This document shows positions 42,873 through 51,480 of a stretch of DNA of 64,000 nucleotides, one piece after another. The stretch lies in the NCBI RefSeq assembly GCF_900291465.1, contig NZ_LT985808.1, positions 2,405,727-2,469,726 of the forward strand. Direction: 5' to 3'. This DNA comes from Bacteroides sp. Marseille-P3684 (lineage in GTDB: Bacteria; Bacteroidota; Bacteroidia; Bacteroidales; Bacteroidaceae). Every line of letters starts with the position of its first letter. Within the stretch, counting starts at the first letter, position 1. Below the pieces are notes generated by a model. It ran no database searches and was not told the DNA's origin. It was given only the letters and a program-made list of their open reading frames with translations. A program made the translations under genes and the position numbers.

Positions 42873-44483
42873 TCAACGGTGGAGATTCGGATTCAGGATG
42901 GCGTCTTCGTACGGATAGGGCGAATACATCCGGCTGTCATCCCAGCTGCCGGTCACGGGGACCGCCTCCTTGCGGAAGACGCCCGGAGCGACTTCAATCT
43001 CAGGGTTCTGCTTGCGGAACTCGAAATGCTCCTTGAAGCGGTACATGCGGAACATGTCGCGTGCCCGCGATGCCAGTCCGCCCCAATAATAGCCGGCTAT
43101 CTCCCACCCGTGTTCGTTGTATCCCGCTTCGGCGAGTTCCTCGGGGGTCATTGCCGTGGTGTAGAGGTTGGAAGCCTTCCCGTCGGCACGGTTGCGCACG
43201 CGGTTGAGCATCTCCACCGCCTTGGTGGTCACCTCGCCAGCCCGCCCCGTCGCCTCGGCAAACCAGCAGTAGACTTGCGCCAGGCGGATGACCTGCACGG
43301 TCTTCTCGCCGTTGGATGACAGGATTTGCGGGTTGGTATAGTCAAATTCCGTTCCGCGTTCGGGCGACTCCACGGACTTCATGAACACGGGCGCCACGAC
43401 TTCGCGCGAGGGCGGGTCGGTGTCATACCACCAGTCGTGGAGTTCGCCGTCGGTGAGCATGATTTTGGGGAAATAGGTCGCCTCCTTGCGCGGTCCGTCG
43501 GGGAAGTCCTTCCAGAACTTGATTTCGCCGTTCGTGTCGCCCCAGCCGTTCTGCATCATGTCCTGGAGGATGTCGGTCTGCGGAATCGCCTGTGCCGTGC
43601 GGTCGCGGTTGTAGTAGATGCCGAGGATGACCTCCGGGTTGTTGGCATTGTACGCCATCGAGTGCACCTGGCTGAAGTCGTCCAGCAGACGGTAATAGTA
43701 CGTGCCGTCCTCCACGCCGTCGATGACCTCCTCCGCCTTGTCGGCTGCGAGGCGGTAATACTCCGCGCCCTTGTTGAGGGGCCATCCTGCCATGCACATG
43801 TAGACGTACGAGAGGGTTGCCTGGACAGCTCCCCGGCTGACGGCGATGTTGACGCCGTTGCGGGCGTAAGGCTCGGAGGTGTACATCACCGGGCAGCCTT
43901 CTTCAGCGGTCTTCAGGTCGGAGACGATGAGCGCGTAGACGTCTTCCACCGACGAGAGGGGCGCCTCGTAGTTGATTTCCTCTTCGAGCATCACGGGCAC
44001 TTCGCCCCAGGTGGTCACGAGGTAGAAGTAGGAGTACGCGCGCCAGTAGTGTGCCTGCGCGATGGCCTGGCGGATGGTTTCCTCTGCCACGCCGGGCGTG
44101 CGGGCGGCATTGTTGATGATGAAGTTTGCCGCCTTGATGACCTTGTAGCGTTGTTCCCACATGCTCACGAGCCAGGAGTTGTTGTCGGTGACGCTGTACT
44201 GGTCATGTTCGCGCAAGGGCTGCTTGTTGCTTGCCGGGTGGGTGGAGATGTCGTCGCCCGCGAGGAAGTTGGTTCCGCAGTAGTTGTTCTGTCCCTGCGA
44301 GACGGCGATGACGGAGTAGAGTGCGTTGAGGGAGGCGTCGAGGTCCTCCTTTCCGGTGAAGAATCCGCCGGTGGTCATCTGCCCCTTGGGGTCTTCGGTG
44401 AGGAAATCGCTGCACGCGGGCATGCCTGCGGCGAGGGCTGCCAGCAGCAGGAGGCTGCCTGTATGTCGGTAAATCTTTTTCAT
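42873..44483 (-). CDS. SusD/RagB-family surface nutrient-binding lipoprotein
   Basis: 536 aa with a lipoprotein signal (AALAAGMPACSDF) and the SusD-like N-terminal start SDFLTEDPKG. TPR-rich core segments QAIAQAHYWRAYSYFYLVTTWGEVP and the C-terminal NRVRNRADG...LAEAGYNEHGWEIAGYYWGG are typical, the latter a variant of the usual E-R-x-x-E-L-x-x-E-G segment. It would cap its SusC partner (next upstream gene, 26 bp) on the cell surface and bind a glycan or other nutrient. No glycoside hydrolase, sigma or hybrid sensor gene accompanies the pair. Confidence 0.95.
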   Translation of the reverse strand: MKKIYRHTGSLLLLAALAAGMPACSDFLTEDPKGQMTTGGFFTGKEDLDASLNALYSVIAVSQGQNNYCGTNFLAGDDISTHPASNKQPLREHDQYSVTDNNSWLVSMWEQRYKVIKAANFIINNAARTPGVAEETIRQAIAQAHYWRAYSYFYLVTTWGEVPVMLEEEINYEAPLSSVEDVYALIVSDLKTAEEGCPVMYTSEPYARNGVNIAVSRGAVQATLSYVYMCMAGWPLNKGAEYYRLAADKAEEVIDGVEDGTYYYRLLDDFSQVHSMAYNANNPEVILGIYYNRDRTAQAIPQTDILQDMMQNGWGDTNGEIKFWKDFPDGPRKEATYFPKIMLTDGELHDWWYDTDPPSREVVAPVFMKSVESPERGTEFDYTNPQILSSNGEKTVQVIRLAQVYCWFAEATGRAGEVTTKAVEMLNRVRNRADGKASNLYTTAMTPEELAEAGYNEHGWEIAGYYWGGLASRARDMFRMYRFKEHFEFRKQNPEIEVAPGVFRKEAVPVTGSWDDSRMYSPYPYEDAILNPNLHR

Positions 44484-44509
44484 GATGGATTCGTGTTTGG
44501 GTTAGTCAA

Positions 44510-47503
44510 TCAGAAGCTGAGTTTCACGCCGAAGGTGACGGTCCGCGGCACGGGATAGGCGCCATAGTCCAGTCCGTCGTATCCCGCATAGACCTCGGGG
44601 TCCATGCCCTTGTATCCGGTGATGGTGAAGACATCCTGTGCGCTGACCGAGAGCTGGATGGCTGCAATCCGCGTGAACTTGCGCGGGATGTGGTAGGACA
44701 GGCTGATGTTCTTCAGCTTGATGAACGAGGCATCCTCCAGCCAGAAGTCGGAGTTGGCATAGTTCTTATTGTCAGGGTTCGTCAGGCTGGGGTAACGTGC
44801 GTCCGCCTTGTCCTGCACGTAGTCCCACCCTTTGAAGTAGGCGTCATGCAGACGGATGAAGCGTGTGACGCCCGTCATGGAGGAGGTCATGAAGCGGCTG
44901 ATGTTCAACCGCTCGTATCCGGTGGCTGCGGTGAAAAAGACGTTGAGTGTCCAGTTGCGCCAGGTCACGTTGTTGTTCCAGCCGAAGGTCCACGCGGGAC
45001 TCGCCTGCCCCTTGACGACGAGGTCGTCGGAGGTCGGTGTGGTGGTGAGCGTCCCGTCCTGTTTCTGGTAGAGGTTCGCCCCCTTCTCGTCGAATCCCTT
45101 CCAGCGGTAGACGTAGAAGGAGCCCAAGGGGTATCCGGGCTTCATGATTTGCATGTATCCGCCCAGGTCGCTGTAGTTGGCGTTGAGGACGAAGTCGTTT
45201 CCGGCAAGGTCGATGACCTCGTTCTTCACAAAGGCTGCATTGAAGTTGGTTTCCCAGACGACGCTCCGCTTCACGGGGAAGGTGTTCACTGACAGTTCCA
45301 CGCCGGTGTTGTCGAGCTTGCCCTGATTCACCCAGTAGGTTCCTCCCCCGTTGTAGCGCGGCACCTGTTTCTGGAAGAGCAGGTCGACCGTCCGCTTCTT
45401 GAACCAGTCCAGCGAGAGGTTGACTCCGCCGAGGCTGACGTCCAGTCCGACGTCATACTGGTAGGTCTTCTCCCACGTCAGGTCGGGTGTGGCGAACTGA
45501 TTGCCCCAGTATCCGGTGTATCCCGAGGTGCTGCCCCAGCCATACGAGGTGGATGACAGCATGCCGAGGGTGCTGTAGGAGGAGATTGCCTGGTTTCCGG
45601 TGACGCCGTAGCTGGCGCGGAGCTTCAGTTGCTCCACGAGGTTCTGCCGTTGCATGAAAGGCTCGCGTGCCACGTCCCACGCCAGCGCCACCGAGGGAAA
45701 CCAGCCCCACCGATGGTCCTTCTGGAATTTCGACGAACCATCGGCGCGCAGGGCGGCTGTAAGGAAATAACGTTTCTTGTAATCGTAGCTGGCGCGGACG
45801 ATGCCCGAGGCGAGCGACGATTCGGAGTAGGAGTTGCTCTCGTTGCGGACGGCTGCATTGCCGATGTTCCAGTAACCGACGCTCTCGTTGTTCAGGTTCG
45901 AGCCTCCTGCCTGCAATCCGGTGTCGATGGTCTGGCTCAGCTCCCAGACAGCGGTTGCCGAGAGGGTATGGTCCCCGAAGGTTCCCTGATAGGTCAGGTT
46001 GTTGGTGTTCTGCCAGTAGCGGTGCATGTTGCTGGTGTTGTTCATGCTGTTGATGGCTCCCGGCGCAATGAGTTTCGAGGAGAAGGAGTACGAGGGGCTG
46101 TGGTCGTAGTCATATCCTCCCTGCACGGAGAGGGTCAGCCCCTTGGCTATCTTGAAAAGCAAAGAAAGGTTCGCATTGAGGTTGTAGCTGTAGGAGTCAC
46201 TGTAATTCTCCATCGCCACGCCGTAGGGATTGTTGGCGTTTGCCAGGTTGTAAGGGTCTCGGTTGTAAACCCCTGTTTCGGGGTCCTTCATCTCCATCGT
46301 CGGCGAGAAGCTGAGGATGTGGAACCAGCTGGGCGCCCCGTTCGCCTGGTGGATGACGGCGCCGTTGAGCTTCGCGGACACGGTCAGCCAGGGGCGGACG
46401 TCGGCATCCACGTTGGCACGGAAGCCGTACCGCTTGTAGGTGGAGTTGATGGTGACCGCCTCCTGGTCGAGCAGGTTGCCCGACAGCAGGTAACGCACCT
46501 TCTCGCTGCCGCCCGATATGCCGAGGCTGTAGTCCTGTGTCAGCGCGGTCTGCGTCATGAGGTTGAGCCAGTCGATGCCCTTCGTGCCGTTCCTGTAGGC
46601 TTCCAGGTCCTCGGCAGGAATCGTCTGCGAGCCTCGTATGTCGTTCAGTGCCTGTGCATACTCGTAGGCACTGAGCAGTTCGTAGTTCTTCCGCACCTTC
46701 GAGATGCCCCATTTGCCATCAAAGGTGATGCGGGCACGTCCCTCCCGTCCGCTGCGCGTGGTCACCAGGATGACGCCGTTCGCTCCCCGCGAACCGTAGA
46801 TGGCGGTGGACGATGCGTCCTTCAGGACCTCCATCGACTGGATGTCCTGCGGGTTCAAGCCGTCCAGTCCGCTGGACGAGATGATGCCGTCGATGACATA
46901 GAGCGGGTCGCTGCTCTTGTTGATGGAGGTTGTTCCGCGGATGCGCACCTTGGCTCCTGCACCCGGCATGCCGCTGCTCGACGTCACTTCGACGCCGGCG
47001 GTACGCCCCTGCAGGATGTCCGCCACATTCTTGACAGGCTGTTCTTCAAACTGACGCGCTCCGACGGTAGAGACCGAGCCGGTCAGGTCGCTCTTCTTCA
47101 CCGTGCCGTAACCCACGACCACCACTTCGTCGAGCAACTGGTTGTCTTCCTCCAGGACAACGGGATAATTGTTGAGGCGCCGGTGCACACGGATTTCGCG
47201 TGTCGTGTAGCCAATGTACGAAACCACAAGCGTTGACCGTGGAGGCACATCGAGGATGAACCGTCCGTCGAGGTCGCTTGTAGTTCCGATTTTCGGGTCG
47301 CCCTTCACGGTGATGGATGCACCGATGATGCTCTCTCCATGCTTGTCGGTGACCAGTCCCGTGACACGCTTTTTCCCGTTCTGCAAGATTTCTTCCACTT
47401 CATAGGATTTCCCGGGTGCCGGCATTTCACCCTGGGCGTAGAGTGCCGCAGGCGAAGCCACCACCAAGAGGCTGAACAAAACCCATTTGTGATTCTTTTT
47501 CAT
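44510..47503 (-). CDS. SusC/RagA-family TonB-dependent outer-membrane transporter
   Basis: 997 aa from ATG 47503 (MKKNHKWVLFSLLVVASPAALYAQ), a clear signal peptide; the frame continues to 47746 without support. A carboxypeptidase-regulatory-like domain (VTGLVTDKHGESIIGASITVKG) precedes the LDEVVVVGYG segment and plug (VKNVADILQGRTAGVEV...VRIRGTTSINKSSDPLYVIDGI), then the 22-strand barrel ending VTFGVKLSF. There is no N-terminal STN domain, so it should not signal to the ECF/FecR pair 10 kb away. Forms a transporter with the SusD-like protein downstream. Nutrient unknown. Confidence 0.96.
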   Translation of the reverse strand: MKKNHKWVLFSLLVVASPAALYAQGEMPAPGKSYEVEEILQNGKKRVTGLVTDKHGESIIGASITVKGDPKIGTTSDLDGRFILDVPPRSTLVVSYIGYTTREIRVHRRLNNYPVVLEEDNQLLDEVVVVGYGTVKKSDLTGSVSTVGARQFEEQPVKNVADILQGRTAGVEVTSSSGMPGAGAKVRIRGTTSINKSSDPLYVIDGIISSSGLDGLNPQDIQSMEVLKDASSTAIYGSRGANGVILVTTRSGREGRARITFDGKWGISKVRKNYELLSAYEYAQALNDIRGSQTIPAEDLEAYRNGTKGIDWLNLMTQTALTQDYSLGISGGSEKVRYLLSGNLLDQEAVTINSTYKRYGFRANVDADVRPWLTVSAKLNGAVIHQANGAPSWFHILSFSPTMEMKDPETGVYNRDPYNLANANNPYGVAMENYSDSYSYNLNANLSLLFKIAKGLTLSVQGGYDYDHSPSYSFSSKLIAPGAINSMNNTSNMHRYWQNTNNLTYQGTFGDHTLSATAVWELSQTIDTGLQAGGSNLNNESVGYWNIGNAAVRNESNSYSESSLASGIVRASYDYKKRYFLTAALRADGSSKFQKDHRWGWFPSVALAWDVAREPFMQRQNLVEQLKLRASYGVTGNQAISSYSTLGMLSSTSYGWGSTSGYTGYWGNQFATPDLTWEKTYQYDVGLDVSLGGVNLSLDWFKKRTVDLLFQKQVPRYNGGGTYWVNQGKLDNTGVELSVNTFPVKRSVVWETNFNAAFVKNEVIDLAGNDFVLNANYSDLGGYMQIMKPGYPLGSFYVYRWKGFDEKGANLYQKQDGTLTTTPTSDDLVVKGQASPAWTFGWNNNVTWRNWTLNVFFTAATGYERLNISRFMTSSMTGVTRFIRLHDAYFKGWDYVQDKADARYPSLTNPDNKNYANSDFWLEDASFIKLKNISLSYHIPRKFTRIAAIQLSVSAQDVFTITGYKGMDPEVYAGYDGLDYGAYPVPRTVTFGVKLSF

Positions 47504-47698
47504 GATACTGATTTTAGATAGTTCCGGGAAACGTCGGGCAAAGGACGTACCAAAAGCGCAGGCTCCGCACGACCGGAGAGGATAACCGGCGCATTTTCCG
47601 CTGCTTACACATTCCGCGCATCCGGCAGTTCCCCCGCCGTCGGTGTGGAATCTGTGTAAGAAATCCACACAACAACCATTCACACCGCACACATAAAT

Positions 47699-47740
47699 CC
47701 CAACAACTGTTGGGCAACCCAATCTTTTTTCGTTCCTTTG
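47699..47740 (+). promoter_or_regulatory. fucO promoter with a palindromic operator-like site
   Basis: TTG (47710-47712), 20-nt spacer and TTCCTTTG (47733-47740, one mismatch to TAnnTTTG). The -33 element is inside the perfect palindrome CCCAACA-AC-TGTTGGG (47699-47714), a likely regulator-binding site. Confidence 0.5.
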
Positions 47741-47796
47741 CGGCACAAACCTTTGCTGAAATCTGATTTATTCACATCTATAAAACCCAACAAAAC

Positions 47797-48951
47797 ATGA
47801 TTAACCGATTTATCTTGAATGAAGTCTCTTACTTCGGTCCGGGTGCCCGCGAGGTGTTGCCGCAGGAAATCGAACGTCTGGGACTGCACAAAGCCTTCGT
47901 GTCAACCGACAAAGACCTGATAAAGTTCGGCGTGGCAGACAAGGTACTGAAGGTGCTCGAACAGGCAGGCATCCCCTATGTCGTGTTCAGCGACATCAAG
48001 CCCAACCCGACGGTTGCCAACGTGAAGGCAGGCGTGAAAGCCTTTGCCGAGTCGGGTGCGGACTTCATCCTTGCCATCGGCGGCGGCTCGTCCATCGACA
48101 CGTCGAAGGCAATTGGCATCATCACGAACAACCCGGAGTTCAGTGACGTGGTTTCGTTGGAGGGTGTCGCCCCGACGAAGAAGAAGTCCGTCCCCATCAT
48201 TGCGCTCCCGACTACGGCCGGCACGGCTGCCGAAGTCACCATCAACTACGTCATCACGGACGAGGCGAACGAAAAGAAGATGGTTTGTGTCGACCCGAAC
48301 GACATCCCCGCCATTGCCATCGTGGATGCCGAGCTGATGTACACGCTTCCCAAGAGTCTCACCGCCGCAACCGGACTCGACGCGCTGACGCATGCCATTG
48401 AAGGCCTCATCACCAAGGGCGCGTGGGAAATGAGCGACATGTTTGAAATCAAGGCTATCGAAATGATTGCCCGCTACCTCGAAACCGCCGTCTTCGAACC
48501 GACCAACGCCGAAGCACGCAACGGTATGGCGGTGGCACAGTACATCGCCGGCATGGCATTCTCCAACGTCGGTCTGGGCGTAGTCCACGGCATGGCCCAT
48601 CCCCTGGGTGCCATCTTCGACATCCCCCACGGTGTGGCAAACGCCTTGTTGCTGCCGACCATCATGGAATTCAACGCTCCGGCAGCCCTCGACAAGTATG
48701 TCGACATTGCCAAGGCGATGCAGGTCTACAAGGACGGCATGACCCGCGAGGAAGCCGCCCGTGCAGCCGTCGATGCGGTGAAAGCCTTGTCCGTCAAGGT
48801 GGGCATTCCTCAACATTTATCTGAATTGGGCATCAAGGCGGAAGACCTTCCCAAGCTTGCCGCTTCTGCCATCAAGGATGTCTGCACGCCGGGCAATCCG
48901 CGTGAGGTGACGGAAGAAATCATTCTGGATTTATATAAGAAAGTATTATAA
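47797..48951 (+). CDS. fucO: lactaldehyde reductase, iron-dependent alcohol dehydrogenase family
   Basis: 384 aa, the length of E. coli FucO. Signatures: LAIGGGSSIDTSKAIGI (NAD-binding), LPTTAGTAAEVTINYVI, DALTHAIEG and GMAHPLGAIFDIPHGVANALLLP, together giving the Asp and three His ligands for Fe2+. It reduces L-lactaldehyde to 1,2-propanediol during fucose or rhamnose breakdown. The start of the sequence (FILNEVSYFGPGA) is also FucO-like. Divergent from susC; possible operator at its promoter. No other fucose gene is adjacent. Confidence 0.93.
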   Translation: MINRFILNEVSYFGPGAREVLPQEIERLGLHKAFVSTDKDLIKFGVADKVLKVLEQAGIPYVVFSDIKPNPTVANVKAGVKAFAESGADFILAIGGGSSIDTSKAIGIITNNPEFSDVVSLEGVAPTKKKSVPIIALPTTAGTAAEVTINYVITDEANEKKMVCVDPNDIPAIAIVDAELMYTLPKSLTAATGLDALTHAIEGLITKGAWEMSDMFEIKAIEMIARYLETAVFEPTNAEARNGMAVAQYIAGMAFSNVGLGVVHGMAHPLGAIFDIPHGVANALLLPTIMEFNAPAALDKYVDIAKAMQVYKDGMTREEAARAAVDAVKALSVKVGIPQHLSELGIKAEDLPKLAASAIKDVCTPGNPREVTEEIILDLYKKVL

Positions 48952-48973
48952 TACGCTTTCATAACTTAAAAAG

Positions 48974-49017
48974 AGAAGTGCAGTCAGGGTCCCGGTCTTG
49001 TCTGCACTTCTTTTTTG
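48974..49017 (+). terminator. intrinsic terminator after fucO
   Basis: Perfect 10-bp arms 48974-48983 and 49002-49011 (AGAAGTGCAG and complement), then TTTTTG. Confidence 0.75.
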
Positions 49018-49051
49018 TCTATCTTTCCGCCGACTTTAACCCACATAACGT

Positions 49052-49654
49052 ATGGAAAGAAATTTTAGAGAAGCAATGACCCACCGCCGGACGTATTACC
49101 GGCTGGGCAAACGTGAAATTTTATCGCATCAGGAATTGCACAAGCTGATGGAGACCGCCCTGTTGCATGTGCCCTCCGCCTTCAATTCACAGTCGGCACG
49201 CCTCGTCCTCCTGTTGGGCGAACAGCACGACCGCCTTTGGCAGATTGTCAAGGACACGTTGCGTCCCCTTGTTCCCGCCGATGCCTTTGTCAAGACGGAA
49301 GAGAAAATCGACCAGGCTTTTGCCTCGGGTTACGGCACGGTGTTGTTCTACGAAGACCAGGACACCGTGAAGCAGCTCCAGGAACAGTTCCCCCTGTACA
49401 AGGATAACTTCCCGACGTTCTCCGAACACAGCACCGCCATGCATCAGTTTGCCGTATGGACGATGCTGGAGGATGCCGGACTGGGTGCCTCGCTGCAACA
49501 CTACAATCCGCTCATCGATGAGGCCGTAGCCCGCGAATGGCAGTTGCCGGCATCGTGGAAGCTCACGGCACAGATGCCTTTCGGCAGCCCCGAGTGCAAA
49601 CCCGACGAAAAGACCTTCCTCCCGCTGGACGGACGTCTGAAGATGTTCGAATAA
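49052..49654 (+). CDS. nitroreductase-family protein of the Frm2/HBN1-like subgroup
   Basis: 200 aa, soluble. Recognised from MTHRRTYYRLGKR, the LLHVPSAFNSQSARLVLL segment, GYGTVLFYEDQDTVK, FSEHSTAMHQFAVWTMLEDAGLGASLQHYNP and the C-terminal MPFGSP. This subgroup binds FMN and is proposed to respond to lipid or oxidative stress in yeast; bacterial roles are unclear. Monocistronic: terminators lie on both sides. Confidence 0.9.
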   Translation: MERNFREAMTHRRTYYRLGKREILSHQELHKLMETALLHVPSAFNSQSARLVLLLGEQHDRLWQIVKDTLRPLVPADAFVKTEEKIDQAFASGYGTVLFYEDQDTVKQLQEQFPLYKDNFPTFSEHSTAMHQFAVWTMLEDAGLGASLQHYNPLIDEAVAREWQLPASWKLTAQMPFGSPECKPDEKTFLPLDGRLKMFE

Positions 49655-49672
49655 GGTCCCGCTCTCCCCGAG

Positions 49673-49742
49673 AGATGCCTCCCGATGCCTGGCAGACGTG
49701 TCCCACGGCACAGTCGCCACCCGTCGGGAGGCATCTTCTTTT
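49673..49742 (+). terminator. intrinsic terminator after the Frm2-like gene
   Basis: Perfect 13-bp arms 49673-49685 and 49724-49736 (AGATGCCTCCCGA and complement), followed by TCTTTTTCC. Confidence 0.7.
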
Positions 49743-50008
49743 TCCATCCCCTTCGGGAGGAGAACATGCGTTCGTTTTATTTTACATAAATCGTTATCAT
49801 CCATTCCTTTCACGCAACATTTATTTAGCTAATTGTTGTTTTCACGGACGCGTCCGTTGCGATTAAACCCTCCTCTCCCACACGGAGTGATTATTTCCAT
49901 AAAAATCTATTTTACAAATCACTATCCATTCATTTCTTTGCTTTTCGTTTCATTTTTCCAATACCCATTTGTTATCATTTTGATTCATAAATTACCAACT
50001 TTTAGGTA
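49743..50008. other. AT-rich intergenic stretch with no recognised gene
   Basis: Between the Frm2-like gene's terminator and the porin promoter the sequence becomes clearly AT-rich. I see no coding frame or repeat; it is probably the upstream regulatory region of the cytochrome module. Confidence 0.45.
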
Positions 50009-50040
50009 TTGTCCCCTAGCCTTCCGACGCACTACTTTTG
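50009..50040 (+). promoter_or_regulatory. promoter of the porin-imelysin-cytochrome operon
   Basis: TTG at 50009-50011, 21-nt spacer, TACTTTTG at 50033-50040. Gives a leader of about 30 nt before ATG 50077. The alternative TTG start at 50038 would lie inside the -7 box and is rejected. Confidence 0.65.
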
Positions 50041-50076
50041 CAACCGAAAAGTTCAACAAAAGTAGAAACCACGATT

Positions 50077-51426
50077 ATGAAAACCAGTATGCTGTTTGCT
50101 TCCTGCCTTCTGTGTGCCCTGTCGGCATCTGCCCATCCGTCGGATGTAGCCGACGGGAAGACCGACGGAGCGAAGACGGAAGCCTCATCGAGCAATCCAA
50201 AAGAAGAGAGTCCCCGGAAAACATCGCGCCTCCGCATCGGAGGCTATGGTGAAGCCGTCTATTCACGGAACTTCTACAGCGACAATGTCTACCGCTACAC
50301 ACGGCCCGGGGATTACAAAAACGACCCCAGCCACGGACGTTTCGACATCCCGCATGCCGTCATCTATCTGTCCTATGACTTTGGCAAAGGATGGAAGGTG
50401 TCAACGGAAATCGAGTTTGAACATGGCGGCAGCGGCGGCTCTCACGAACAGGAATTCGAGGAGGCGGGCGAATGGGAACAGGAAGTGGAGAAAGGCGGCG
50501 AAGTGGAGCTGGAACAGTTCTGGATTGAGAAGTCGTTCTGCGACGCATTCAACATCCGTGCCGGACACATCATCGTCCCCGTCGGCCTGACCAATGCCTA
50601 CCACGAGCCACTGAACTTCTTCACGGTCTATCGCCCCGAAGGCGAAGCCACCATCTTCCCCTGCACCTGGCACGAGACGGGCGTCAGCCTTTGGGGACGT
50701 GCCAAGGACTGGCGCTACGAGGTGCAGATGACCGCCGGACTGGATGCCTTCCTGTTCTCGCGCGACAACTGGATACAGAACGGCAACCACTCGACCTTCG
50801 AATTCAAGGTTGCCAACAAGTATGCCGTTGCCGCCCGGGTGGACAACTATTCCGTCAAAGGTCTGCGCATGGGCTTGAGCGGCTATTACGGCTACTCGAT
50901 GCACAACACGCAGCCGCACGACCAGGAAGGTGCAGGCAAACCCTATGACAAAGTGAAGGGCGAAGTGCTCATCGGTGCATTCGACTTCACGTACAACGAC
51001 CACAACTGGATTGTCCGCGGCAATGCCGACTACGGTTACCTGGGCGATGCCGCAGAAATCACCCGTGCCAAGCGTGGCGTCAGCTCGAACAACTCCCCCT
51101 ACGACAAGACTTCGGTCGGAAAGAATGCGGTAGCCATCGGTATCGAAGCTGGTTATGACCTTTTCTCCCTGTGGCACAAACTGAAGGACAAAGAGCAGAA
51201 GCTGTATGTCTTCGGCCGCTATGACTACTACGATTCCTGCATTCCAGAAGCCACACAGACACGCTATGACTATACCCGGCGCCAATGTATGACCTTCGGC
51301 TTCAACTACCACCCCATCGAGCAGATTGTGGTCAAGGGGCAGTTTGCCAAACGCTTCTTTACCCATGCCTACAACGACGAACCTTCCGTGTCGCTCGGCA
51401 TCGCCTACATGGGCTTCTTCCTCTGA
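50077..51426 (+). CDS. outer-membrane porin of the imelysin/cytochrome module
   Basis: 449 aa from ATG 50077 with a signal peptide (MKTSMLFASCLLCALSASA). After a low-complexity linker the barrel begins at RLRIGGYGEAVYSRNFY. An acidic, His-containing segment (residues 111-148, EIEFEHGGSGGSHEQEFEEAG...) precedes the second strand group; GHIIVPVGLTNAYHEPLNFF and the end SVSLGIAYMGFFL are typical of phosphate-selective-type porins. No ligand can be assigned; the acidic segment and the imelysin/cytochrome partners suggest a metal cation. First gene of an operon: imelysin starts 54 bp later. Confidence 0.85.
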   Translation: MKTSMLFASCLLCALSASAHPSDVADGKTDGAKTEASSSNPKEESPRKTSRLRIGGYGEAVYSRNFYSDNVYRYTRPGDYKNDPSHGRFDIPHAVIYLSYDFGKGWKVSTEIEFEHGGSGGSHEQEFEEAGEWEQEVEKGGEVELEQFWIEKSFCDAFNIRAGHIIVPVGLTNAYHEPLNFFTVYRPEGEATIFPCTWHETGVSLWGRAKDWRYEVQMTAGLDAFLFSRDNWIQNGNHSTFEFKVANKYAVAARVDNYSVKGLRMGLSGYYGYSMHNTQPHDQEGAGKPYDKVKGEVLIGAFDFTYNDHNWIVRGNADYGYLGDAAEITRAKRGVSSNNSPYDKTSVGKNAVAIGIEAGYDLFSLWHKLKDKEQKLYVFGRYDYYDSCIPEATQTRYDYTRRQCMTFGFNYHPIEQIVVKGQFAKRFFTHAYNDEPSVSLGIAYMGFFL

Positions 51427-51480
51427 CAAGAGTATCCTCACGTCAAACCAAGTTAAACATCCAATAAAACCTAAAGCATC

